DNA of 38,716 nt, taken from contig JACRLC010000077.1 of assembly GCA_016235425.1 (NCBI GenBank), positions 1 to 38,716 of the forward strand. Reading direction: 5' to 3'. This DNA is from Chloroflexota bacterium. GTDB taxonomy: Bacteria; Chloroflexota; Anaerolineae; Anaerolineales; Villigracilaceae. Shown here piece by piece: positions 32,797 through 38,716 of this stretch. Positions within the stretch are counted from its first letter, which is position 1, and each line of letters begins with the position of its first letter. The notes beneath the pieces are model-generated. The model made no database searches. It was not told the DNA's origin and saw nothing but the letters and a program-made list of their open reading frames with translations. The position numbers were made by a program, and so were the translations under genes.

Positions 32797-34332
32797 ATGA
32801 CCACGATTTCCAATGTCAAACCTCAGACGAAGGTTGCAACACCTGCAACGGCACTGCGCTTCGCTCTTGGCATTACACTGTCCGCGTTGAGCGGCGTGAT
32901 GTTGTTGCTGGCTTTCCCGCCTTATGGATTTTGGTATTTGGCATGGTTCGCGCTGGTGCCTGCTCTGCTGGCACAATATCGGTTGCTGCCCGCCAAATGG
33001 ACAAGCCTGGCGGCTTCCATTTACGCGGCGATCTGGCTTGGCCCGTTCCTGGCGCGCCTCTTTGGCCCTGAGTTTGGGCCGTTCTTTCAATATCTTGGCT
33101 TCTGGATTGCCATTCTCGAATTCTTCATAGCCAAGGATCGCAAATTTCATGAGTTGACGAAATATCGCTGGTTCATCCTGCAGGGAATACTCGCATGGGT
33201 GGGCTTTGAGATGATCCGTGCCTCGTTCATCCCGCTGATCGCAACCAGCGCGTTCATCGGCTATACCCAGGCAACTCAACCGTGGTTGATCCAGCCCGTC
33301 TCGGTGTTCAGCGTTTATGGGCTGAACTTGGTCATCATCTTGTGCAACTACGCGTTGGCTCAAGGCGCGATGGCTTGGCTTGACCACAAGTGGACTGCGG
33401 CAGATGTTGTTGCAGTTGATCAACATTCTACGCGGCGCTGGCTGGTGGGGATGGGCATTGTTCTTGTAGCGTGGATCGGCCTCAGTGTGGTCATCCTCAG
33501 TTCGATGGCGAGCATGCCAACAGTCCGCGTGGCGAGCGTACGGCCTAATTTCCCATTGCCTGCTTTTCAGGATACAGTCAACACATCGCAAGTCCGCTTC
33601 GATACGTTTGCGGAACAGGCGCGTGAGGCCGCGGCGCAGGGCGCGCAAATCATCTACACACCCGAAATGATGTTCAACTTCGACCCGCAGGTGGAATACA
33701 CCGAAGAATTCCGCGCTCTGGCGAAGGAAACGGACGCATACATTTTTATCACCTACGTGGTTGCGATTGAGGGGCAGCCCTGGCGCAATGAGTCGGTCAT
33801 GCTGTCGCCCGAAGGCGAGTTCTCGCAGGTGTATGGCAAGAACCACACATGGGCAATCGGTGAGCCACCCACCCCATCGGCTGGCGTGTTCCCTGTTTAC
33901 GAAACACCGCTGGGGAGACTGGCAGGCTTGATCTGTCACGACGCTAACTATACCGATACCACCCGCAAACTGACTGCCAGCGGCGCGCAACTTGTTGCCG
34001 CTCCGTATCGTGAGTTTGGCGGCTTCGGCGAACAGGCTTGGACGAATGCCCTCTTCCGCGCGGTTGAAAATCGAACTGCCGTTGTGATCAGCGGCGTGGC
34101 GACTGTTTCGGGGATCATCAACCCGGATGGCAGTCTGGTGGCGCTGGATACGAACATCAACGGTTCACGCGTGATTTTGGTTGGGGACGTGACCCTCGGC
34201 TCTGGTCCCACCCCTTACACTTCCCTCGGCGATTTGCTCGGCTGGGCTTCGTTGGCTGGATACATATTCTTCATGGTTTTTCAAAGCGTTGTTGAAAAAC
34301 GCGCCAAGAAGGCCGCGAAGGCTATAGCATAA
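32797..34332 (+). CDS. Lnt-like apolipoprotein N-acyltransferase / membrane nitrilase
   Basis: 511-residue protein. About six to seven membrane helices fill residues 20-240, a nitrilase-type domain follows (about 245-475) and a last helix lies near 485-505. The Glu-Lys-Cys triad expected for Lnt is visible in IIYTPEMMF, QVYGKNHTW and AGLICHDANY. Lnt adds a third acyl chain to the N-terminal Cys of lipoproteins. The LAFPPYGFWYLAWFALVPAL segment is also typical of the family. AAGGAG (32785-32790) precedes ATG 32797; codons back to 32749 lie upstream of it. The sequence is divergent around the Cys (CHD rather than CYE), so another amide-forming reaction remains possible. Confidence 0.82.
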   Translation: MTTISNVKPQTKVATPATALRFALGITLSALSGVMLLLAFPPYGFWYLAWFALVPALLAQYRLLPAKWTSLAASIYAAIWLGPFLARLFGPEFGPFFQYLGFWIAILEFFIAKDRKFHELTKYRWFILQGILAWVGFEMIRASFIPLIATSAFIGYTQATQPWLIQPVSVFSVYGLNLVIILCNYALAQGAMAWLDHKWTAADVVAVDQHSTRRWLVGMGIVLVAWIGLSVVILSSMASMPTVRVASVRPNFPLPAFQDTVNTSQVRFDTFAEQAREAAAQGAQIIYTPEMMFNFDPQVEYTEEFRALAKETDAYIFITYVVAIEGQPWRNESVMLSPEGEFSQVYGKNHTWAIGEPPTPSAGVFPVYETPLGRLAGLICHDANYTDTTRKLTASGAQLVAAPYREFGGFGEQAWTNALFRAVENRTAVVISGVATVSGIINPDGSLVALDTNINGSRVILVGDVTLGSGPTPYTSLGDLLGWASLAGYIFFMVFQSVVEKRAKKAAKAIA

Positions 34333-34353
34333 ATAATCGTAAGGAGAATCAAA

Positions 34354-34935
34354 ATGAACAAATCCAACCTCATCTGGGGCATCATCTGTCTGGTCATTGC
34401 GGGAGCATTGGCGGCTGCAAATCTCACTCTGCCACCCGAAGACCTGATGTTCCAAATCGGCGACCAGAACATGCCTTGGGTCCCGCCCGTTGTGCTGGCG
34501 ATCCTCGGCATTATATTGATCTCAACTTCAAATCAAGGAGAAGAAAAAATGAAAGAAGAAACGAAAGTCAAACCTGTTGTTGATTCTGCGAAAGCCGCCC
34601 TGAACAAGAATATGGAAACGGCCGCCTGGGGTTGCTTCCTCATCATGCTTGGCGGGTTCATGTTCGTGCCCGATAGCGTTGTCGAAGGCGGCTGGTGGTC
34701 AATCGGCGTGGGGCTGATCATGCTTGGGCTAAACGCAGCCCGCTACTTCACCAGGATCCGAATGAGCGGCTTCACCACCTTCCTGGGAATCATCTCGGTC
34801 ATCGGCGGCGCGCTTGAATTGGCCGGCATGAAAGGCATTGACGGCGCGGTCTTCATCATCGTCCTGGGTGGTTATCTGATCCTCAAGCCGTATTTTGACA
34901 AGCGGCAACTCTTTGGCAAGGCCGAGCAAAGTTGA
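34354..34935 (+). CDS. Multi-pass membrane protein with an internal ribosome site
   Basis: 193-residue protein of unknown function. Two helices in residues 5-57 are followed by a charged cytoplasmic-type linker (QGEEKMKEETKVKPVV) and about four helices in residues 85-180. The second half resembles the membrane part of LiaF/LiaI-like proteins (repeated LIMLGG and IVLGGYLILKP patterns). AAGGAG (34341-34346) serves ATG 34354. A second ideal site, AAGGAG at 34535-34540, sits 8 bases before the in-frame ATG at 34549, which would give a 128-residue protein of only the second half. It ends before a terminator. Confidence 0.8.
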   Translation: MNKSNLIWGIICLVIAGALAAANLTLPPEDLMFQIGDQNMPWVPPVVLAILGIILISTSNQGEEKMKEETKVKPVVDSAKAALNKNMETAAWGCFLIMLGGFMFVPDSVVEGGWWSIGVGLIMLGLNAARYFTRIRMSGFTTFLGIISVIGGALELAGMKGIDGAVFIIVLGGYLILKPYFDKRQLFGKAEQS

Positions 34936-34950
34936 TCCTTTGTGGATTAT

Positions 34951-34990
34951 TCAGGCAGGTTTTCATCAGGAAACCTGCCTGGGGCTTTCA
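34951..34990 (+). terminator. Probable terminator of the 32560-34935 gene group
   Basis: AGGCAGGTTT (34953-34962) pairs perfectly with AAACCTGCCT (34971-34980) across 8 bases; GGGGCTTT follows, a short weak T-run. The rest of the gap to 35107 holds no recognised gene. Confidence 0.7.
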
Positions 34991-35107
34991 GGCTTTATGG
35001 AACGGGGTCAATTCAATCCAAAGCGCGGAGATTAAACTTCAAGAATCGGTGCAGTCTGCATCAGGTGGGCCCGAATTGATACCCTTAATTTACAGGGGGA
35101 TGCCTGG

Positions 35108-35148
35108 AATCAAAAAGAGCGCGGCATCAAACTGCGCTCTTTTTGATT
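35108..35148. terminator. Bidirectional terminator between the membrane-protein and UvrA-like genes
   Basis: AATCAAAAAGAGCGC (35108-35122) and GCGCTCTTTTTGATT (35134-35148) are perfect inverted repeats with an 11-base loop. Both strands read into a T-run, so it can stop the plus-strand genes to the left and the UvrA-like gene on the minus strand, whose stop codon lies 5 bases away. Confidence 0.9.
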
Positions 35149-35152
35149 GAAG

Positions 35153-37690
35153 TTACAACATCGCTTTCAAACACTGACCCGTGTACGACTCTTTGACCTG
35201 CGCCACATCTTCGGGGGTGCCTTCGGCGAGGAACTGACCGCCTGCCACGCCGCCTTCGGGACCGAGGTCAATCACCCAATCCGCAGCTTTCACCAAATCG
35301 AGGTTGTGTTCGACGACGATGACGCTGTTGCCCGCATTCACTAGACGCTGGAGGAGGAGCAGCAGGCGGGCTGTATCGGCGAGGTGCAGACCTGTGGTCG
35401 GTTCATCGAGCAGATAAAGAGTGCGCCCCTTGACGCGGCGTCCAAGTTCCTTGGCAAGTTTGACGCGCTGAGCTTCGCCGCCTGAGAGTGTAGTGGCAGG
35501 CTGACCGAGTTGCAGGTAGCCGAGTCCCACATCCGACATGACTTTCAGGCGAGATGCGGCGGCGGGGACATCCGCGAATAAAGCCAGGGCTTCTTCGACG
35601 GTCATGTTCAGCACCTGTGAAATATCGCAGCCGCGATACTTGACCGCGAGCGTCTCGCGTTTGAAGCGGCGTCCGCGACAGGCAGGACAGCGCACTTCGA
35701 CCTCGGGCAGGAAGTGCATTTTGACAGTCAGCGTGCCCGCGCCTTCGCAGCGTTCACAGCGCCCGCCCGGGACGTTGAACGAAAAATGGCGCGCCGTCAC
35801 TTTGTTCTTTTTGGCTTCGGGTGTGGCGGCAAAGGCTTCACGGATGGGCGTGAACGAGTCGGAGTAGGTGGCGGCGTTCGAGCGCGGGATGCGCCCGATG
35901 TGAGCCTGGTCAATGGTGATGACTTTGTCGAGGTGCTGGAAGCCGTCGATGGAATCGTGCTGGCCAGGCTGGTCGCTGGCTCCGTTGAAACGGGCATGTG
36001 CGGCGCGGTCGAGGATATCGAAGATCAGCGAGGACTTACCCGAGCCAGAGACGCCCGTCACCGCCACCAGCAAGCCGAGCGGAATCCGCACAGTCAGATT
36101 TTTCAGGTTGAACTGGCGCGCCCCGTGAATGGTCAGCGCTTTTTGTAGGTCAGATTGCCAATCCGACTTACGGCGGCGTTCGGGAATTGGCACGCTCATT
36201 GTCTCGGCGATGAACGCACCCGTCAGCGAGCCTTTTGTTTTGGATACCTCGTCGGGCGTGCCAGCGGCAACGATCTGCCCGCCATGCTTGCCCGCGCCCG
36301 GGCCGATATCTACCAGGTAGTCGGCGGACCTGATGAGTTCGAGATCATGCTCCACCACCAACACTGTGTTGCCCAAATCGCGCAAGCGGCGCAAGATGTT
36401 GATGAGGCGCTGCGTATCTCGGGGATGCAGACCAATTGTCGGCTCGTCCAGAACGTACAGCACGCCGGTCAAACCGGACCCGAGCAGGGCAGCCAGTCTC
36501 AGGCGTTGGGCTTCGCCCGCAGAGAGAGTCGGCGAGGAACGTTCAAGCGACAGGTAGCCCACGCCCACTTCGAGCAGGCGTCCGACGCGCTCGTGCAGGT
36601 CATCCAAAATAGGACGGGCGAGGAGCATTTCTTCCGAGGTGAAGCGCGGGGGCAGACTCTTGAGCCAGGTGTCGAGATCATTGAGCGAAAGTTGTGAAAC
36701 TTTGATAATCGACTCGCCCGCCACGGTCACGGCGCGGCTTTCGGGACGCAGGCGCGTGCCTTCGCAATCCATGCAGGGCAGGGTGGTGAAGAGGGGATTC
36801 AATTTTTCGAGGTAGGCGGCGTTGGTGGCATGCTCGTCGTAGCGGCGCTGCAGGTTGGTGACCACGCCTTCGAAACGTCCCTGTGCGTTGGTGGCGGGCG
36901 GCTTGACGTTCGGGAAATGGCGGCGGAATTGCGGACTCTCTGTGCCGTACAGCAGCAGGTCGCGTTGAATCGGTGTGTAATCTTTAATCACTTTGGATGG
37001 ATCGAATTCGAAGCCGAAATATTTGCCCGTGTTTTTCAGGATTTGGCTGTAGTGATTGATGTGGAATTCGATCCAGCCATCCACAGCATTTTCGGGGATG
37101 CTCTTGCTCTCGTCAATCAGGCGGCTGACAATGGGTTGGCGCACCACGCCCAGACCCATGCAGGTAGGGCAGGCGCCCGCAGGTTTGTTGAACGAGAAGT
37201 TTGCCATGCCCATCTCTGGTATCTCCGCGCCACAGTGCGGGCAGGGATACGTCCCATCGGGGCTTTCGTCGGACTCGTCTTGAAAGTTCTCGTCGGCAGA
37301 TTCATACGTTGGCGGAGGGACATCCTTTCCGCAGGCGGGACAGGGACGATGCCCGAGGCGGGCGTATAAAATTCTCAGATAGGTGAAGACTTCGGTAACG
37401 GTACCCACCGTCGAGCGGGGACTGTGATTCGTCAGGTGTTGGTCAACACTGATGGATGGAGACAAGCCGACGATGGAGTCCACTGGCGGTTTGCTCAATC
37501 CCCACGTGACCAGACCGAGCGATTCCATATATTGGCGCTGGCCTTCCTTGTGCAGGATGTCGAAGGCGAGTGTGGACTTTCCCGAACCTGACAGCCCCGT
37601 AATGACCACGAATTTGTTTTTTGGAATTTCAAGACTAACGTTTTTGAGATTGTGCAAACGGGCATTGCGAATGGTGATGGTGGGGTTCAT
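35153..37690 (-). CDS. Class II UvrA-like ABC ATPase (UvrA2/DrrC type)
   Basis: 845-residue tandem ABC ATPase. Walker A motifs are [13 protein letters not shown] and [13 protein letters not shown], signatures [12 protein letters not shown] (first, Ala for Gly) and [12 protein letters not shown] (second), Walker [15 protein letters not shown] and [14 protein letters not shown]. Zinc-binding CxxC pairs are CPACG, CPHCG, CPTCMG, CERCEG and CPACRG. It is about 100 residues shorter than UvrA: only about 40 residues separate the first two zinc clusters, where housekeeping UvrA carries the UvrB-binding domain. Such class II proteins are linked to DNA-adduct tolerance or resistance to DNA-binding drugs. 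The start at 37690 has GGAG 5 bases upstream; an ATG at 37735 is possible. The gene lies downstream of a MerR-type regulator. Confidence 0.9.
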   Translation of the reverse strand: MNPTITIRNARLHNLKNVSLEIPKNKFVVITGLSGSGKSTLAFDILHKEGQRQYMESLGLVTWGLSKPPVDSIVGLSPSISVDQHLTNHSPRSTVGTVTEVFTYLRILYARLGHRPCPACGKDVPPPTYESADENFQDESDESPDGTYPCPHCGAEIPEMGMANFSFNKPAGACPTCMGLGVVRQPIVSRLIDESKSIPENAVDGWIEFHINHYSQILKNTGKYFGFEFDPSKVIKDYTPIQRDLLLYGTESPQFRRHFPNVKPPATNAQGRFEGVVTNLQRRYDEHATNAAYLEKLNPLFTTLPCMDCEGTRLRPESRAVTVAGESIIKVSQLSLNDLDTWLKSLPPRFTSEEMLLARPILDDLHERVGRLLEVGVGYLSLERSSPTLSAGEAQRLRLAALLGSGLTGVLYVLDEPTIGLHPRDTQRLINILRRLRDLGNTVLVVEHDLELIRSADYLVDIGPGAGKHGGQIVAAGTPDEVSKTKGSLTGAFIAETMSVPIPERRRKSDWQSDLQKALTIHGARQFNLKNLTVRIPLGLLVAVTGVSGSGKSSLIFDILDRAAHARFNGASDQPGQHDSIDGFQHLDKVITIDQAHIGRIPRSNAATYSDSFTPIREAFAATPEAKKNKVTARHFSFNVPGGRCERCEGAGTLTVKMHFLPEVEVRCPACRGRRFKRETLAVKYRGCDISQVLNMTVEEALALFADVPAAASRLKVMSDVGLGYLQLGQPATTLSGGEAQRVKLAKELGRRVKGRTLYLLDEPTTGLHLADTARLLLLLQRLVNAGNSVIVVEHNLDLVKAADWVIDLGPEGGVAGGQFLAEGTPEDVAQVKESYTGQCLKAML

Positions 37691-37732
37691 GGGTTCTCCA
37701 AACAGGCGCAGTTTGGCGCTGGGTTTTATCTC

Positions 37733-37742
37733 CATTGTACAA
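37733..37742 (-). promoter_or_regulatory. TTGTACAA palindrome and possible -10 upstream of the UvrA-like gene
   Basis: On the minus strand GTTGTACAAT reads into the leader of the UvrA-like gene, 45 bases before its start. TACAAT could be a -10 box. The same ten bases occur at 38638-38647 upstream of the MerR-type gene, so a shared operator is possible. No -35 box with normal spacing was found, as is common for MerR-type promoters. Confidence 0.4.
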
Positions 37743-37821
37743 CCCTGGTGTGCCAGTGGAGGGTTTCAACGGATGGCTACGCGGAGCGGATGAACGGATA
37801 AACGGATGATTCGGCGCCTTA

Positions 37822-38568
37822 TTACCTGAGAGCTATTTGTTCTTCGATCAGTTGAATCACCTGCTGCGCCAGCTTTTTCTGTTCATGCAGAGTAGTGAGC
37901 CAGCGGTCGGCGGCGGTGAAGATGTCCTCGTCTGCGCGCGGGGTATCGAGGACTTTTTTCAGGTCGCGGGTGTTGCCCCCATCCAATTCGATGAACATGC
38001 GCAGAATCGCCATGTGACTGTAACCCGCCTTGCTCAAGATGCGGATGACCTGCAGGCGTTCGATTTCCTTTTTGCCGAACAGGCGGTACTTGTTGTACGA
38101 GTTGCGCGGCACCGTGATCAGTCCGTTTCGCTCCGCGTTGCGGATGATGTCGAGGCTGACGCCCAATAATTTCGATACTTCCCCAATTGCAAGAGGTTCC
38201 TCGGCGGCGTCATCTGTCATGTTTTGCGCCCAATGTTCAAGAAGATCCGCGGCAGTGTCTGCTTGTTCCAACTCGGTGTTCACGGCCAGCAAGTGTTCGC
38301 GCGCTTTTTCCAGCGCGCCCTGCCAATCCTCCACGACTGCACACTGGATGATCTCGTTGCCTAATGCGCGAAACCCTCTGCCCGGATATGGGGCGGCATA
38401 GATCATCCGCGCCAATCGCAGACAATCGAGGTGGCGGTGGGTGAAGAGTCGGTATCCGCTGGGACTCCGCTCCACAGGCGGGATCAGCCCCCAGTTCAGA
38501 TAGAGGCGGACGGTGTTGGGGTGAATCCCAACTGCGCGGGCGAGGTCTGATGTGCGGAGGAATTTCAT
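37822..38568 (-). CDS. MerR-type regulator with two helix-turn-helix domains
   Basis: 248-residue protein. The first MerR-like domain (about 1-70) begins MKFLRTSDLARAVGIHPNTV and contains GYRLFTHRHLDCLRLARMI; a middle helical part (about 75-135) links to a second MerR-like domain (about 140-215) with LAIGEVSKLLGVSLDIIRNA and NKYRLFGKKEIERLQVIRIL, then a short helical tail. MerR proteins normally have one such domain and dimerise; here two are fused. No Cys-rich metal site is seen, so an organic ligand is likelier than a metal. The frame is open to 38679 but homology starts at ATG 38568. It precedes the UvrA-like gene by 131 bases on the same strand and probably controls it. Confidence 0.85.
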   Translation of the reverse strand: MKFLRTSDLARAVGIHPNTVRLYLNWGLIPPVERSPSGYRLFTHRHLDCLRLARMIYAAPYPGRGFRALGNEIIQCAVVEDWQGALEKAREHLLAVNTELEQADTAADLLEHWAQNMTDDAAEEPLAIGEVSKLLGVSLDIIRNAERNGLITVPRNSYNKYRLFGKKEIERLQVIRILSKAGYSHMAILRMFIELDGGNTRDLKKVLDTPRADEDIFTAADRWLTTLHEQKKLAQQVIQLIEEQIALR

Positions 38569-38637
38569 AGCTATTGCTCGACTTTTGCAGCACATTACCA
38601 GCCAAATACTCCAACAACCAGACAAAAAGGGGGAGCA

Positions 38638-38647
38638 GTTGTACAAT
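38638..38647. promoter_or_regulatory. Second TTGTACAA palindrome, between the MerR-type gene and the edge gene
   Basis: GTTGTACAAT at 38638-38647 matches the site at 37733-37742 in the opposite orientation. It lies 70 bases before the MerR-type start and 30 bases before the plus-strand start at 38678, in position to regulate either. Confidence 0.35.
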
Positions 38648-38677
38648 TCGTAACGATCCCGATTCTGGAGGTGCAAC

Positions 38678-38716
38678 ATGCTACCTTTGGTGGAATTTCC
38701 TGAACTGGTGCAACAC
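38678..38716 (+). CDS. 5' end of a gene leaving the window (possible transposase)
   Basis: ATG 38678 follows GGAGG (38667-38671) by 6 bases and opens MLPLVEFPELVQH, cut by the window edge after 13 codons. The strong ribosome site argues for a real gene. The start recalls transposases of Chloroflexota that open with MLP-x-x-x-FPE, but thirteen residues are too few to be sure. Confidence 0.5.
   Translation, partial: MLPLVEFPELVQH

Noticed and set aside
32467-33990. A 507-codon open frame on the minus strand, antisense to the Lnt-like gene
   Set aside because: No domain, poor residue composition (many His, Arg and Gln) and no ribosome site. It overlaps a gene with clear catalytic motifs on the other strand, so it is a by-product of codon bias.

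Overview
The window looks like a chromosomal segment of a member of the Chloroflexota, most likely class Anaerolineae. This is inferred from the gene style (many PAS/GAF sensor proteins joined by 'DITERKRAEE' linkers, HisKA_3/NarL two-component pairs, HD-GYP proteins, strong AAGGAG ribosome sites, moderately high GC); there is no rRNA or other marker to prove it. No tRNA, rRNA or CRISPR array was seen. The left edge holds the 3' end of a DDE transposase gene and the right edge the first 13 codons of another gene.

Layout. (1) 194-3620: a five-PAS NarL-type histidine kinase and its LuxR-type response regulator. (2) 3909-7787: a receiver-only protein, an orphan SsuA/NMT1-like substrate-binding lipoprotein and a dCACHE-HAMP-GAF histidine kinase in a tight operon. 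(3) 8041-20617: an Rcp1-like receiver followed by four very large c-di-GMP enzymes, in order GGDEF, HD-GYP, HD-GYP, GGDEF, all co-directional, then a frameshifted HD-GYP relic (20619-20889). (4) 21194-24566: an IclR regulator, an acyl-CoA dehydrogenase and a class III CoA-transferase, a small acyl-CoA catabolic locus. (5) 24623-25369, minus strand: a broken response regulator with an in-frame stop and a TPR-like N-terminus. (6) 25690-28351: a response regulator, a NarL-type kinase and a second kinase that lacks an ATPase domain, ended by a strong terminator. (7) 28544-30327: an unknown 71-aa protein, a receiver-only protein and an acyltransferase-3 membrane protein. (8) 30535-32393: another kinase/regulator pair, followed by an envelope-like set (35-aa membrane peptide, Lnt-like N-acyltransferase, multi-pass membrane protein) to 34935. 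(9) 35153-38568, minus strand: a class II UvrA-like ABC ATPase and a MerR-type regulator with two helix-turn-helix domains.

Functionally the window is dominated by signal transduction: four candidate histidine kinases plus one ATPase-less kinase-like protein, three stand-alone receivers, four intact NarL regulators and a balanced set of two diguanylate cyclases and two c-di-GMP phosphodiesterases. A plausible reading is that region 2-3 senses a small ligand and other cues and turns them into c-di-GMP levels, while regions 6-8 form a separate NarL-type group that may watch the cell envelope.

The most unusual structure is in the non-coding DNA: short-period palindromic elements made of 9-bp units (7843-7972 and 23271-23340), a related element of 7-bp units inserted in frame inside the ATPase domain of the kinase at 5337-7787, a 221-bp element with perfect 14-bp terminal inverted repeats (20901-21121), a 12-bp inverted repeat framing the 35-aa gene, and a palindrome plus interleaved hairpins upstream of 28544.
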